Positions 1-9,900 of a stretch of DNA of 64,000 bases are shown here, in pieces. How positions within the stretch are numbered: position 1 is the first letter of the stretch; each line of letters opens with the position of its first letter. Under the pieces are notes generated by a model. The model ran no database searches, was not told the DNA's origin, and saw only the letters and a program-made list of their open reading frames with translations. Source of the DNA: Roseivirga sp. BDSF3-8 (lineage in GTDB: Bacteria; Bacteroidota; Bacteroidia; Cytophagales; Cyclobacteriaceae); the NCBI RefSeq assembly GCF_041449215.1, contig NZ_JBGNFV010000001.1:1091001-1155000 (forward strand), read 5' to 3'. The translations under genes and the position numbers were made by a program.

Positions 1-1026
1 GTATTTACAAATGCCTCCGTCATACGCGCTGCTGATTATGATCGCGACGGTGATGAGGACCTGTTCGTGGCAGGCCGCATACTTCCCTGGAACTATGGCA
101 TGGCCCCTGACAGCTACCTGCTCCGCAATGAAGGCAACGGCAACTTTACCGACGTAACCGAAGAGACCCAAGGCCTGCGCCACGCCGGCATGATACGCGA
201 CGCCCGCTGGGCAGATGTAACGGGTAACGGCGAGCCGGAACTGGTCCTCGCCGGTGAGTGGATGCCAGTCACCATATTCGGTTTTGAAGACGACCGCTTT
301 ACCCTCCTCAGTACCCTGGAAGGCACGGAAGGCTGGTGGAGCGCCCTCCAGGTAGCCGATATAGACGGCGACGGCGATAATGACCTGCTGGCCGGTAATC
401 TGGGCCTCAACTCCAAAATAAAGGCAAGTAAAGACGAGCCCATCCGCCTCGTCATTAAAGACTTTGACGATAACGGCCGGCCCGACCCCCTGCTTTATCA
501 CTATTCCCAAGGGGAAGAATACCTCTTTGCCACACGCGACGAACTCGTGAAGCAACTGACCGCCGTAAAGGCGCAATACACCACTTACGAGGACTTTGCC
601 TATGCCGACCAGGGCAAGCTATTTATCGAAAAGAGGGAAAACGCCGAAGAGCGCGAGGCCTACGAGCTGCGCAGCGGCCTCTTCCTGAATAACGGTGACC
701 TCAGCTTCACCTTCCACCCCTTTCCCGATCATGCCCAGCTATCCCCTATCAATGCCATGGCTGTAGTAAATGAAAAGGCCCCCTTACAGATACTCACCGG
801 AGGCAACTTCTACGAAGTCAACATACAGCGCGGCCGCTACGATGCAGATTACGGCACCTTGCTGCAATACGAGGGTAACGGCACCTTCGAATGGATCCCC
901 AACACCATCTCCGGCATCTACCTCCAGGGCCAGATCCGAGACATGGCCCAGATCACCATCAACGGCAAAAAGCACCTGCTGGTAGCAAGAAATAATGCCC
1001 CACTGCAGGTGATTGGGGTGGAGTAG
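1..1026 (+). CDS. FG-GAP/VCBS repeat protein, C-terminal part (5' end outside window)
   Basis: The reading frame is open from the first base, so this is the C-terminal ~341 residues of a longer gene. It contains repeated calcium-loop FG-GAP/VCBS motifs, for example DYDRDGDEDLFVAGR near the start, DVTGNGEPELVLAGEW, and DIDGDGDNDLLAGN. These are typical blades of a beta-propeller. Large Bacteroidota proteins of this ASPIC/UnbV-like, CRTAC1-like type are exported and are often found beside SusC/SusD-type nutrient-uptake genes, but no such neighbour is visible here. The end (LLVARNNAPLQVIGVE) is a natural stop. The role, probably extracellular binding or surface processing, is inferred. The substrate cannot be told. 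Confidence 0.85.
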   Translation, partial: VFTNASVIRAADYDRDGDEDLFVAGRILPWNYGMAPDSYLLRNEGNGNFTDVTEETQGLRHAGMIRDARWADVTGNGEPELVLAGEWMPVTIFGFEDDRFTLLSTLEGTEGWWSALQVADIDGDGDNDLLAGNLGLNSKIKASKDEPIRLVIKDFDDNGRPDPLLYHYSQGEEYLFATRDELVKQLTAVKAQYTTYEDFAYADQGKLFIEKRENAEEREAYELRSGLFLNNGDLSFTFHPFPDHAQLSPINAMAVVNEKAPLQILTGGNFYEVNIQRGRYDADYGTLLQYEGNGTFEWIPNTISGIYLQGQIRDMAQITINGKKHLLVARNNAPLQVIGVE

Positions 1027-1192
1027 GTTTGAAGCAGGATTTTAAGGATGATGGGCGCCATGCAATGGATGGTCAGGGCAAGGTTTAGTATCTGCTATTG
1101 ACTGAAAACGGCTGTCATAATTTCGGCGGGGTTATATCACGCAAAGACGCAGCGACGCAAAGAAAATAATTATTAAATTACCTTATAACATC

Positions 1193-1855
1193 ATGGCATT
1201 ACACTCATCAAACAAAAGCTTATTTATTGATTCAATAATAGAGAACATAACTGTTATAAAACACTGTATCAACTTTAAAAAAGAAAACGATAATTGGGAA
1301 TATGGAGGAGAAGGCATCCTGGGGGTACCAGCATTTATTCTTATTTGTTCCGTTATAGATGCAATTGGCAGTTATTTCCGAGGCACTGAAACCACTATAA
1401 CCTTCAATGAAGAATCATATAAAATTGAAAAAGCAGGACACCATTTCTATATCTTAAATCATGAGAAATTATTTAAATTTTCTTTATCGAAAAAAGCTGT
1501 CGAAGACTTCTACGAAACATATAGATGCAAATTAACACATAATAACTCCTTACCAGAAAACAACTTTCTATATATAGGCAAAGAGGGAGATAAATGTTTT
1601 GAACTAGATAAAAATGGCCAAATACAAAAAATTTATTTAAAGCCGTTATTTAAAAAAACTACTGAGGCTGTTAGCCTTTTTTTGCATTACCTTGATTTTT
1701 TTAATTTTGATGGTTCTCATCAATTGACTAAGGAACTTGTAAATAGAGCCAAAGTACGCCTTAATAATCAGGATATTAAAGACAATAGTATTACTGGTCA
1801 TACGCAAACTATAGTAACAAACAATAATAGAGATATTGAAATGAATGATGTGTAG
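1193..1855 (+). CDS. hypothetical protein, AT-rich orphan
   Basis: This 220-residue protein is not recognised. It starts at ATG 1193 in a distinctly AT-rich stretch, unlike the GC-rich gene upstream, which suggests a laterally acquired orphan. There is no clear signal peptide. A hydrophobic segment around residues 35-55 (ILGVPAFILICSVIDAIGSY) could be buried or membrane-associated. The C-terminus (TGHTQTIVTNNNRDIEMNDV) is polar and probably disordered. The gene ends directly before a copy of the structured repeat family at 1876. Nothing around it suggests a pathway. Confidence 0.6.
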   Translation: MALHSSNKSLFIDSIIENITVIKHCINFKKENDNWEYGGEGILGVPAFILICSVIDAIGSYFRGTETTITFNEESYKIEKAGHHFYILNHEKLFKFSLSKKAVEDFYETYRCKLTHNNSLPENNFLYIGKEGDKCFELDKNGQIQKIYLKPLFKKTTEAVSLFLHYLDFFNFDGSHQLTKELVNRAKVRLNNQDIKDNSITGHTQTIVTNNNRDIEMNDV

Positions 1856-1875
1856 CCCCCTTTTGGCTCCCCGTT

Positions 1876-2052
1876 GGCGCAAGGGTCTCGCTTATACCTG
1901 GCGCGGCACGTTGCACGCCGCATACAATGCATTCCTTTAGAATGCAAACACGCAGGCTACAAGAAAAACCTCTATCATCACCAAGAATAGTCAGCCGCGT
2001 GCGAGTTTTAGTCCAATCCAGTCCGGACGAGTGCTACCCTTGAACTAAGTGG
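1876..2052 (+). repeat. structured repeat, copy 1 (divergent)
   Basis: This is a diverged member of the window's interspersed repeat family. It opens with GGCGCAAG, continues through GGCGCGGCA and the TGCATTC/GAATGCA dyad, has GTTTTAGTCC with a GTCC...GGAC dyad, and closes with CTTGAACTAAGTGG. The middle third has drifted from the other copies. It lies between two orphan genes and carries no gene. Confidence 0.7.
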
Positions 2053-2075
2053 ACTGTAAATAGTAAACCTTAGCC

Positions 2076-2798
2076 ATGAGAATTTTATTCACATTATTTC
2101 TAAGCTTGATTTTTTACGCCTGTCATAAGGAAAATAATAGGTCTCGTGAAGCTGAACAAATATGGAATAGAATCACGCTTGTAGAACAGAGCGATGCCCA
2201 GGCCAAATTTGCCCGGGCAAAATACATAACAACTGCAGCATACAGCCCTCTGTACATAGGTACGCAAGCTGATACTGTTTTAGCAGATCATTTATTTGAT
2301 TTTAGAGAATATCAAGTGGATGATTGGAGCAATTATAGCCAGCCCGATTCAGCTAGCCTCAGGATATTTGTAGACACATCTCAATGTATATCGCATGCCG
2401 ATCGTGTTCCTCCCCCACCACGAGTCGCGAAGGAAGATTCTCTCAATGTATATGAGGCACCACGATACTTCGCCTATCCTGTTTACTTAATCAATCAGTC
2501 AACCGATACGCTGGACATCGGGTATGGAGAATATATTCCTTTAATACTGGAAGCAAAAGACAGTACAGAAGCATGGAGACCCATCCAGAGGCCCCGTATA
2601 CTTTGCGGCACAGGATTAAGGTACATCCTACTACCTCCGGATAACCTGGTACTAACTGCTTACAAACTGTATAAAGGAAAAGAGCAAACCAAATTGAGAC
2701 TACGGTTGGGAGATGAGGATAAGGTGTATTCTAATGAATTTACCGGCAACATCAACTATTCACAATTTATAGATAAAGGATATGGTGACGAAGAGTAA
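2076..2798 (+). CDS. putative lipoprotein, unknown function
   Basis: The product has 240 residues with a short hydrophobic leader and a lipobox-like LIFYAC (Cys at about residue 16), so it is probably a lipoprotein anchored in the periplasm or outer membrane. The body is mixed alpha/beta with no recognised domain. It has a central segment rich in prolines (RVPPPPRVAKED) and a likely beta-rich C-terminal half. It begins 23 bases after the end of repeat copy 1. The next gene encodes a small membrane protein in the same direction, so the two may be co-transcribed. No functional assignment is possible. Confidence 0.65.
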   Translation: MRILFTLFLSLIFYACHKENNRSREAEQIWNRITLVEQSDAQAKFARAKYITTAAYSPLYIGTQADTVLADHLFDFREYQVDDWSNYSQPDSASLRIFVDTSQCISHADRVPPPPRVAKEDSLNVYEAPRYFAYPVYLINQSTDTLDIGYGEYIPLILEAKDSTEAWRPIQRPRILCGTGLRYILLPPDNLVLTAYKLYKGKEQTKLRLRLGDEDKVYSNEFTGNINYSQFIDKGYGDEE

Positions 2799-2854
2799 TA
2801 ATCATGTAGCAATCATTTTCAACCCCATTCGCTCAACAAGCGGCCTATAGCATC

Positions 2855-3136
2855 ATGAAGACATCAAGTATTATCCCTATTCTGAAGACTGTACTACTCG
2901 TTATTGCTAATGCTCTGGCCAGTTTCACCATAGCACTGTTTGCAGTCAATATCTTTCAATTTAATAATCCACGTGGGATATACGAGGAGAAGGATGTACT
3001 CATTTTACTACAATGTATTATTATTCAGAATGTATTACTCTTATTCCTGCAAAAGAAGAAGGCAACTATTTATCTATACGTTCAGGTACCGATAAATTAT
3101 TTAATCATTTATGAATATGTATTCTTAGTCTACTAA
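2855..3136 (+). CDS. small membrane protein, unknown
   Basis: This 93-residue, very hydrophobic protein has about three predicted membrane segments (residues ~8-32, 44-62 and 68-90). The only charged loops are short (YEEKD around residue 43, QKKK around 65). It follows the lipoprotein gene by 56 bases on the same strand and may be in its transcript. No family is recognised. The short length and AT-rich composition leave some doubt that it is a genuine gene. Confidence 0.5.
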   Translation: MKTSSIIPILKTVLLVIANALASFTIALFAVNIFQFNNPRGIYEEKDVLILLQCIIIQNVLLLFLQKKKATIYLYVQVPINYLIIYEYVFLVY

Positions 3137-3172
3137 AACCTGTGCAGCGCTTGTCCTCCGGATGAGATACGT

Positions 3173-3250
3173 TTGGCACAAGGGTTACGCATATTCCAAG
3201 CGCGCCATAAAATGAACTCCTTCTAGCGCAACTAGCCTGACAGTAAATAC
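3173..3250 (+). repeat. degenerate fragment of the structured repeat
   Basis: TTGGCACAAGGGTTACGC followed by GCGCGCC and a CTCCTTCTAG segment loosely matches the first third of the repeat family. The rest is unrecognisable. This is a low-confidence relic. Confidence 0.35.
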
Positions 3251-3350
3251 CCCTCCCGATTGTAATTTTCCCCATCTATCTCTTAGTTTAGAAGTACAAA
3301 TAGCATCTAGCAAATAGGTTTCACCCTTAAATGGCAAAAAACAGTTGAGT

Positions 3351-4403
3351 ATGAAAAAGTTAACCCAGGCGATACTTATAGCATGGATGCTAATAGGTCT
3401 GGCTGGCAGGGCGCAGGCCCAGGGTACCGTTACGGCAAACAGTGCAGGCATTAAGTATAACCCCGGACATTACGTAGCGATGGGCCCTCATATAAACCTG
3501 CCGGAGATAAAGCACCTGCAGGAGCCTGCTTTGCGTGGGGTAAACAAGCGGTACCACTGGCGGATACTGGAACCTGAAAAAGGGGTGTATGACTTCTCTG
3601 CTATAGAGAAAGACCTGGCGTACTGCGAAGCGCAGAATAAGCAACTGGTGGTATTCCTATGCGATAAATCTTTCTGGAAAAGGGGGGCTGTGCCTCACTA
3701 CCTGAAGCAGTACGAGCTGCCCTACCCGGACGGCAGCTTTAACCCTGTACGCTGGGAACCGGAATACATAGACCGATTCATCGCGCTGGGTGAGGCGATA
3801 GGCGAGCGGTTTAATGACCACCCGAACTTTGAGGGTCTGGCCATACAGGAGTCAGCACTGGGCCTTACAGAGGAAGATTATGCAAAATTCGGCTATACGC
3901 CGGAGAAGTACCGCGATGCGCTTATCACTATACTAAACGGCATGCGGGAGGCCATGCCTAACTGCCAGATCTTCTGGTATCAGAACGGCATACACGAAAA
4001 TGATGGCCACCTGAAGGAAATTGCGGACACTATGTCGGGAAAAAATGTAGTAATGGGCGGGCCGGATATACTGCCTCACAGAAGGTGGCTGAGGTATACA
4101 TACAGGATATACAGGGAGTACAAGGGGAAGATAAAACTGTTCTGCTCCGCACAGGACGACTCCTACCACCACCATAAAAATGATATACGATTAGCAGACA
4201 AGGAGCCGGTACCGGAAGAGGGCTACCTGACCATGGAAGAGATTTTTCTCTACGCCCGTGATTCGATGCATATAAACTACCTTTTCTGGAACTATTACTA
4301 CCAAAACCTGGAAGAAAACGACCGCACGTTCGACGAAGTGGTGGAGGTAATACAGGAATACCCTGAATTTAATACGGGGGAATATGATAACTCTAGCAAA
4401 TAA
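3351..4403 (+). CDS. secreted glycoside-hydrolase-like TIM-barrel protein
   Basis: The product has 350 residues. ATG 3351 (MKKLTQAILIAW...) is preferred over the in-frame TTG two codons upstream, because it begins directly with the charged n-region of a classical signal peptide that ends at AQAQG near residue 25. The mature part reads like a GH42/GH2/GH5-type (beta/alpha)8 barrel, with RYHWRILEPEKGVYDFSAIE near the N-terminus, a typical strand-1/helix-1 signature of such hydrolases, and LAIQESALG with a Glu in the position of a catalytic acid. The substrate is unknown. It could be an exported beta-glycosidase or a non-catalytic relative. It stands alone, with repeat relics on both sides. Confidence 0.65.
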   Translation: MKKLTQAILIAWMLIGLAGRAQAQGTVTANSAGIKYNPGHYVAMGPHINLPEIKHLQEPALRGVNKRYHWRILEPEKGVYDFSAIEKDLAYCEAQNKQLVVFLCDKSFWKRGAVPHYLKQYELPYPDGSFNPVRWEPEYIDRFIALGEAIGERFNDHPNFEGLAIQESALGLTEEDYAKFGYTPEKYRDALITILNGMREAMPNCQIFWYQNGIHENDGHLKEIADTMSGKNVVMGGPDILPHRRWLRYTYRIYREYKGKIKLFCSAQDDSYHHHKNDIRLADKEPVPEEGYLTMEEIFLYARDSMHINYLFWNYYYQNLEENDRTFDEVVEVIQEYPEFNTGEYDNSSK

Positions 4404-4468
4404 GACAGGCTACTATAACACTATACCCAACCAGCTACCCGATATCCAGAAATAAGGTCTGCCTGTAG

Positions 4469-4525
4469 CCCCCCTTTGGCGCAAGCGTCTCTGTTTTAAC
4501 CCCTTTGGGGCTTGTGCCAAAGCCA
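4469..4525 (+). repeat. fragment of the structured repeat
   Basis: The 5' hairpin region of the repeat is present (CCCCTTTGGCGCAAGCGTC, then GGGGCTTGTGCC) with an insertion in the loop. The rest is missing. Confidence 0.45.
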
Positions 4526-4598
4526 GTAGCAAAGCAAAACAAATTGAGGCTAGGGTTAGGTCGACAGATTAAGCTTTTAGAGACAAAGCAAAAGAGAA

Positions 4599-4997
4599 CT
4601 AAAGTTCATTAGCTCTAATAAGCACGGTCATATCTTTAGACTCTCCTATTTTTGGGTGAAGAGTTTGAGGATCAGTAAATTCAAACCGGATCCAGACATC
4701 TTTATTATTACTACTGACAAAGGCCTCGTTAATATCCTCAGCCATCTCCCAGCTTACGTCATTATAGGTTTCCGTTTCTGAAAGAGACAAAGAACAGTCC
4801 TTCAATGTAATTAGAAAGCTATCTTCCCCTAAACTATCGGGAGCTTCCTTTATATTAAAATCCACAAACCCGATTTGAGGCTTATGTTTATTAATGAAGT
4901 AAAACGGGTTATTATGTTCTTCCCTTGAACAAGCGAAAGACAAAAATGCCAATATCCCAATAATTGTAAAAGGCAATATTATCGTATTCTTTTTCAT
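4599..4997 (-). CDS. small lipoprotein, unknown function
   Basis: This 132-residue protein runs from ATG 4997 (MKKNTIILPFTIIGILAF...). A Met four codons upstream is possible, but the MKK start gives a proper signal peptide with lipobox SFAC at about residue 23. The mature protein is acidic and probably a small beta-sandwich. No domain is recognised. It is AT-rich and monocistronic, convergent with the gene upstream and divergent from the repeat-rich segment downstream. Confidence 0.6.
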   Translation of the reverse strand: MKKNTIILPFTIIGILAFLSFACSREEHNNPFYFINKHKPQIGFVDFNIKEAPDSLGEDSFLITLKDCSLSLSETETYNDVSWEMAEDINEAFVSSNNKDVWIRFEFTDPQTLHPKIGESKDMTVLIRANEL

Positions 4998-5065
4998 GTA
5001 TAATAACATTATTTATACTTCCCAAATCAATATAACACATTTCAAACACAAAGTGAGTGCCACCC

Positions 5066-5127
5066 TGCAAAATGATGCGGACACCCCTACTATCAGTGGT
5101 AACCCCCGTCAGTCTGCAAGTTTAGTA
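5066..5127 (+). repeat. partial copy of the structured repeat (3' half)
   Basis: GATGCGGACACCCCTACTATC followed by AGTCTGCAAGTTTAGTA matches the centre and 3' third of better copies (GTAGCGGATACCCTACTTTC, AACAGTCTGCAAGTTTTAG). It lies directly before copy 2, giving a head-to-tail arrangement. Confidence 0.5.
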
Positions 5128-5145
5128 CCCCCACCGCCCCACATC

Positions 5146-5346
5146 GGTGCAAGGGTCACACTTGTCCCTGGCGCGGCATGCAATGCGCTCCTCAGAGTGC
5201 AAACGCGCAGAAGGTAGAGAACAACTCCACAGTAGGCAAAAAACACTTCAGCCTGATTATTTAGTCCAATCCAACCCGGAAAAGCACTACCCATTACATG
5301 GCGCCAATTGCATTGCGCCAATTGCATTGTGCCTTGAACTAAGTGG
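5146..5346 (+). repeat. structured repeat, copy 2
   Basis: This copy runs from GGTGCAAGGGTCACACTTG through TGGCGCGGCATGCAATGCG, the GCGCTCC/GAGTGC dyad, TTAGTCCAATCC and a duplicated CAATTGCATTG block, to TTGAACTAAGTGG. It abuts the maturase remnant at 5373. Confidence 0.8.
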
Positions 5347-5372
5347 GGCCTCATCAAAAAAAGAGCCGATAA

Positions 5373-5558
5373 TTGCGGGACTGTATACCGGCAGCCTTTA
5401 CCAAATATTGGAAACTCAGGAAAGATGATATTACCATATGCAAAGACTGTGAGTTCAGGTATATTTGTACGGACTGTCGGGTATTTCGCGAAAATGAAGA
5501 CCTGTACGCCAAACCTTCAAAATGTAGCTATGACCCTTATACGTGCACTTGGCAGTAG
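5373..5558 (+). pseudogene. remnant of a grasp-with-spasm SPASM maturase (C-terminus only)
   Basis: The frame encodes KYWKLRKDDITICKDC followed by EFRYICTDCR and ends KCSYDPYTCTWQ. This matches the last ~55 residues of the intact GwsS at 59885-60928 (CSDCEFRYICSDCRAF ... KCTYDPYTATWQ), including all the Cys ligands of the terminal SPASM segment. Nothing of the remaining ~290 residues is visible upstream, where repeat copy 2 begins instead. It is therefore the stranded 3' end of a lost grasp-with-spasm locus. The next gene's likely start lies inside it in another frame, so its DNA is still partly in use. Confidence 0.8.
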
Positions 5559-6888
5559 TTTACTTGTCTGTGGCCTGCTGGCATGCAATGGCACCTCCGA
5601 TCATTCAGACGTAACTTTCTCCGAGGTACGTCAGGCAGATAGCACCCTGCAGATAGAATACATAGCGCAGTTTTGCGATGAAAACTTTAAAAGCAACCCA
5701 GAGCTTTACGCCGTAGCCAGCACCTTTGCAGGCGACTATAGAACAGCTCTGGAATACACGGTTATTGCCGAGAGATCAAACAATCAAGAGGTCACAATAG
5801 AGTCCCCTCCCGCCGAAGAAATGGCGAAAATCGAGCAACAATATTTGAAAAGGCTTTCAGATACATCAATACCGGATGAGCAGCGGTCTGATTTGGAAAC
5901 CTTCCTAAAAATAATGCGCTATACCCAGCCGACATATGCAGACTCGATATTGCGTAAGGCACAGGTGGCAGATGCGCGCACCTATATTGTGGAACAAGCG
6001 CACCAACATCACTTTACCCTTATTAATGAAGCACACTTCAGCAGCCAGCACCGGCAGTTTACAAAGTCGCTACTGGCACCCCTATATAAGCAGGGTTATC
6101 GCTACCTGGCTCTTGAGACATTCCAGGCAAGCAATGAAGAACTGCATGGTGTCAAATACCCTCTTATGACAACAGGATATTATACCAAAGATCCTGTATT
6201 TGCTAATCTGGTGAGAGAAGCAATCCGTCTTGGTTATACTTTGATAAGTTATGACGAAGGTGGCAGAACTAATAACGAGAGAGATTCTATATCAGCAATT
6301 AATATTTATGAAAACACCCTGAAAAAAGATAAAGAAGGCAAAGTATTGATACATGCTGGTTATAGCCATATTAATGAATATGGTGATGCTTCAAACAGAC
6401 CTATGGGCATCCAATTAAAAACCCTTACCGGACAGGACATACTTACGGTAGATCAGGAAAGAATGAACTGGCTGCCGGATAGCACGCAACTGCATGACTG
6501 GTATAGAAAGACCTTACACTACCACAATATCACTGAACCAGCGGTGCTGCTGGATGATGAAGGTAACTCCCTGGTAGACCCCGTACATGTAATCGGGATA
6601 GATATTCAGGTTCATCACCCCCCTACCCGCTTTACTAAGGGGCGCCCTGACTGGCTCGCCGAGAAGGGTAAGCATGATGTAGACCTGCCGGAAGAGCTAC
6701 TAAGTAACTGGTCTGGCTACCTGATGCAGGTACATAAGCAGGGAGAACCACATGGTGCTGTATCCGTAGACAACATGGTAGTGGGCCGGGCCCAAAAGCT
6801 GATACTCGCACGCGGCACCTACACCTACCTGCTTATCAATTGCGATGGCGTTGTCAAGGGGAAAGGGACCCTTACCGTAGATATTTGA
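5530..6888 (+). CDS. putative lipoprotein with EreA/ChaN-like domain
   Basis: I chose ATG 5530 because it opens a lipoprotein signal (MTLIRALGSSLLVCGLLAC, Cys at residue 19). The longer frame upstream only re-reads the maturase remnant. The product has 452 residues. The central part resembles the erythromycin-esterase/ChaN/Tiki-like fold: FTLINEAHFSSQHRQF with a conserved Glu-Ala-His, RYLALETFQAS, TLISYDEGG and KVLIHAGYSHINEYG with two His. Such domains bind metal or act as hydrolases, but the specific reaction is unknown. The C-terminal ~100 residues may be a beta-domain. The start overlaps the maturase remnant, suggesting that this gene or its promoter was repositioned after a deletion. Confidence 0.65.
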   Translation: MTLIRALGSSLLVCGLLACNGTSDHSDVTFSEVRQADSTLQIEYIAQFCDENFKSNPELYAVASTFAGDYRTALEYTVIAERSNNQEVTIESPPAEEMAKIEQQYLKRLSDTSIPDEQRSDLETFLKIMRYTQPTYADSILRKAQVADARTYIVEQAHQHHFTLINEAHFSSQHRQFTKSLLAPLYKQGYRYLALETFQASNEELHGVKYPLMTTGYYTKDPVFANLVREAIRLGYTLISYDEGGRTNNERDSISAINIYENTLKKDKEGKVLIHAGYSHINEYGDASNRPMGIQLKTLTGQDILTVDQERMNWLPDSTQLHDWYRKTLHYHNITEPAVLLDDEGNSLVDPVHVIGIDIQVHHPPTRFTKGRPDWLAEKGKHDVDLPEELLSNWSGYLMQVHKQGEPHGAVSVDNMVVGRAQKLILARGTYTYLLINCDGVVKGKGTLTVDI

Positions 6889-6942
6889 CAGGGAATTTAT
6901 GCTTAACCTGACTACTCAGCCTGTCAGAATTTTAGTATGATA

Positions 6943-9900
6943 TTATTTACTCTTTACCCGGCCCAACAGCCACTCATACACACCCCCCACCTTCTCCTCA
7001 AAAAGCTTTTCATCGTATCTCTCAGGCAAACCCTGGTTCAGAACCGTCCCAATAGCTCCCACTACCTGTAGCTGCGTCCGTTTGTCCTTGTGCCAGTTTA
7101 GGATAGTGACGGAGGGTAGTGCTTCCGTAAGGGCCACAGCAGTGTTCTTTACCCCATCCCGCTCCGCTTCGCTCAGGCCGTCTATCATGAGCAGGTCGAA
7201 AAATACGAGCTCCTCCTCCGTAAGGCCCTCCTTTCTGGCGCGCTGTTGCTCTTCCGTGAGGTCTTCGCCAAGCCCGGCAAGCAGCTCATACAGCTCGGCG
7301 ATGTCCTCGTGACCGGTATTATACTGGTGTATGATATCTTCAAAGCGTTCCAGGAACGTAACGCGACTGGCATTTTGCGCCATCATCTGCTTTAGCTTCG
7401 TTTCCAGCAGTTCCCTCAGGTCTGCGAACGCCAGCCGGGGGTGCCGCTCCTGCAGGAAAGCCATGCGCAGCTTGCCAAAGTTCATGTCACTGAGGTCTAT
7501 CGCCTCCGCATTCGCAATATTATAGACATAAGGTTCCGGCCGTTTACCATCTTCCTTTACCAGCACGCTGCGGTCCAGCAGGTCATCCACTCGTTCGCGT
7601 ACCGCATCCAGCACCTCATCTATGTCACGGTGGCGCTCCACCACCTGGCGCAGGTACTGCAAGGCATCGCGGTCGCGACGGTAGCGGGGGTAGCTGTAGA
7701 TTTCGGGCCGTGCGCTGTCATACAGGCTATTGACCGTATTCACATACAGGGCCAGTTGCTTGCGGTAGTCGTCCTTTTCAAGCACCCTTTCCGCATAATC
7801 CTTAAAGAGCGCTATTTGCGCAAAGCCCTTTTCATTTTGCTGCAGGATGATGTCCACGTCTATGCCCAGGCCCAGCAGGTAGCATTTCGCCTCCTGTATC
7901 GCCTCTTCCAGCATGTCCAGCAGTTCACTTATCTCCTTTACCGGCATACCTGGGTGCTCACCTTCCCCCCTCTTCTTTTTGCCTTTCGAGCCTTCGGCAT
8001 AGTTCGCGAGCGCTTTCGTCAGCTTACGAAACACCCCGAAGTAGTCTACGATGAGCCCATTATCCTTTCCCTCTATCACCCTGTTAGCCCGGGCAATCGC
8101 CTGCATCAGCGTGTGGTTCTGCATCGGCTTGTCCAGGTACAGAGTGCTTACCGCCGGGGCATCAAAGCCCGTAAGCCACATGGAGGTGACGAACGCGATC
8201 CGGTAAGGGTTCGCAGGATCTTTAAAGTAGTCCTCTATATTTTGCCCGTTTGCGTCTGCATCCTCCATCAGCGCCCGATGCGGGCGAATGTCCAGCCCCT
8301 GCTCGTCAAACCTCTTCCGCTCCTCCTCCTCGCTGCCTTCCTGGCTTATCACCACCGCCATTTTGCTCTCTTCTATAAACTTGATCGCCAGCCTGTTCCG
8401 CGTTTTCACCCCCGGGTCAGCCGTCTCTTTTATCTCCCGCGTCAGCCGCTTTAGTTCCTCCTTCAGCGCCTCCTGCACATAGTCGTACATACGCACCGTC
8501 GTAAACTTATCTATGCACACCACCATCGCCTTCATAGGGCGCCGCTCCCCCTTATCGTTATACTGATCCAGCCGGTAGGGAAAATGCCCTACCATGTGCC
8601 TCGCAATCGCCCGTAGCCTGTCCGGCCGCCGCACCACCTCCAGCAGTTGGTGATACTCCCTGTCCAGCTTGCCCCTCTGCTCATCATCAAGGTCCTCCCT
8701 TTCCAGTATTTCCGCCGCCTCCCCTACCAGGTCCTCGTTCACCTGCTCCACCTCCGGCACACTCTTCTTGTAGTACAGCGGCACCGTGGCACCGTCCTCT
8801 ATGCTCTGAGCAAAGTTGTATTCAGACACATAGCGGCCAAACCACTCCTCCGTTAGCTCACCCTTCAGCAGCGGCGTACCCGTAAACGCAATGTACTGCC
8901 CATGAGGCAGGGCCGTACGCATGTTCTCCGCCAGGCTCTTGTACTGCGTGCGATGCGCTTCGTCCACTATCACCACCCAGCTTTTGCGGGTACTCAGAGT
9001 AGGGAAGGTTTTGCCCTGTGGTAGCTGAAACTTATGGATAAGGGTAAAAAGGTAGTCGCGGTTATCAGCGAGGTAGTCCCGGAGCTGAGTGCTCGTGTAA
9101 GGCCGGTAGGGGTTGTGGCTGCCCTTAGGTATCTCCCGAATGGTGCCGGTATCGGTAAAGTTGCGGTAGATCTGTTCATCCAGGTCCCGCCTGTCAGTTA
9201 TGATAAGAAAAGACCAGTCGCCGGGCACCCGCCGCCTCACTTTACGGGTAAAGAAGATCATCGAGTAAGACTTACCACTGCCTTGGGTGTGCCAGAATAC
9301 CCCAAGCCTGCCGCTATCGTCACGCCCATGCAGTGCCTTTACCGCCTTGTTTACCCCGTAGTACTGGTGGTTTTTCGCGATGATCTTGCTGCGCCCACGG
9401 TGGTAGAGCACAAAGTTTTCCAGGTAGTCAATAAGCGTCTTTTGGTTGAGCAGGCCTTCGCAAAGCCGTTGCAGGCTTATGGGGCGGGCCGTGGTCCTTC
9501 CCTCCTCTTCTACCTCCAGGCGGCCGGGCTGCCCCGGGTTATCGGTAAAATCCTGCAGCTTACTCCAGTGAAAGAAGTGCTCCCATAAAGCACTGAAGGC
9601 ACCAACCCGGGTTTCTATGCCGTTGCTGATGCCTACAAAAAGATTATACCAAAAGAGCTGCGGAATGTCCCGCCTGTAGTTGATAAGATTATCATCATAG
9701 CCCCGCCTGACCTTCTCGGTTGCGTTTTTCAGTTCCAGCATCACCAGCGGCAGGCCATTTACATACAGCAGCAGGTCGGGCCGCCGGGTCTGGGTCGTGT
9801 TCAGGTACTTGATACTGAGCTGAGACACAATGAGGAAGTCATTGTTCTCGGGCGTATCAAAGTCAATGATCCGTACGTAAGCATCTTCTTCCCTGCCCTG

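Noticed and set aside
7441-8454. Long plus-strand frames opposite hsdR (also opposite hsdM and the GH65-like gene)
   Set aside because: They mirror codon patterns of the real genes with intact motifs on the other strand. GC-rich third positions keep the opposite frame open.
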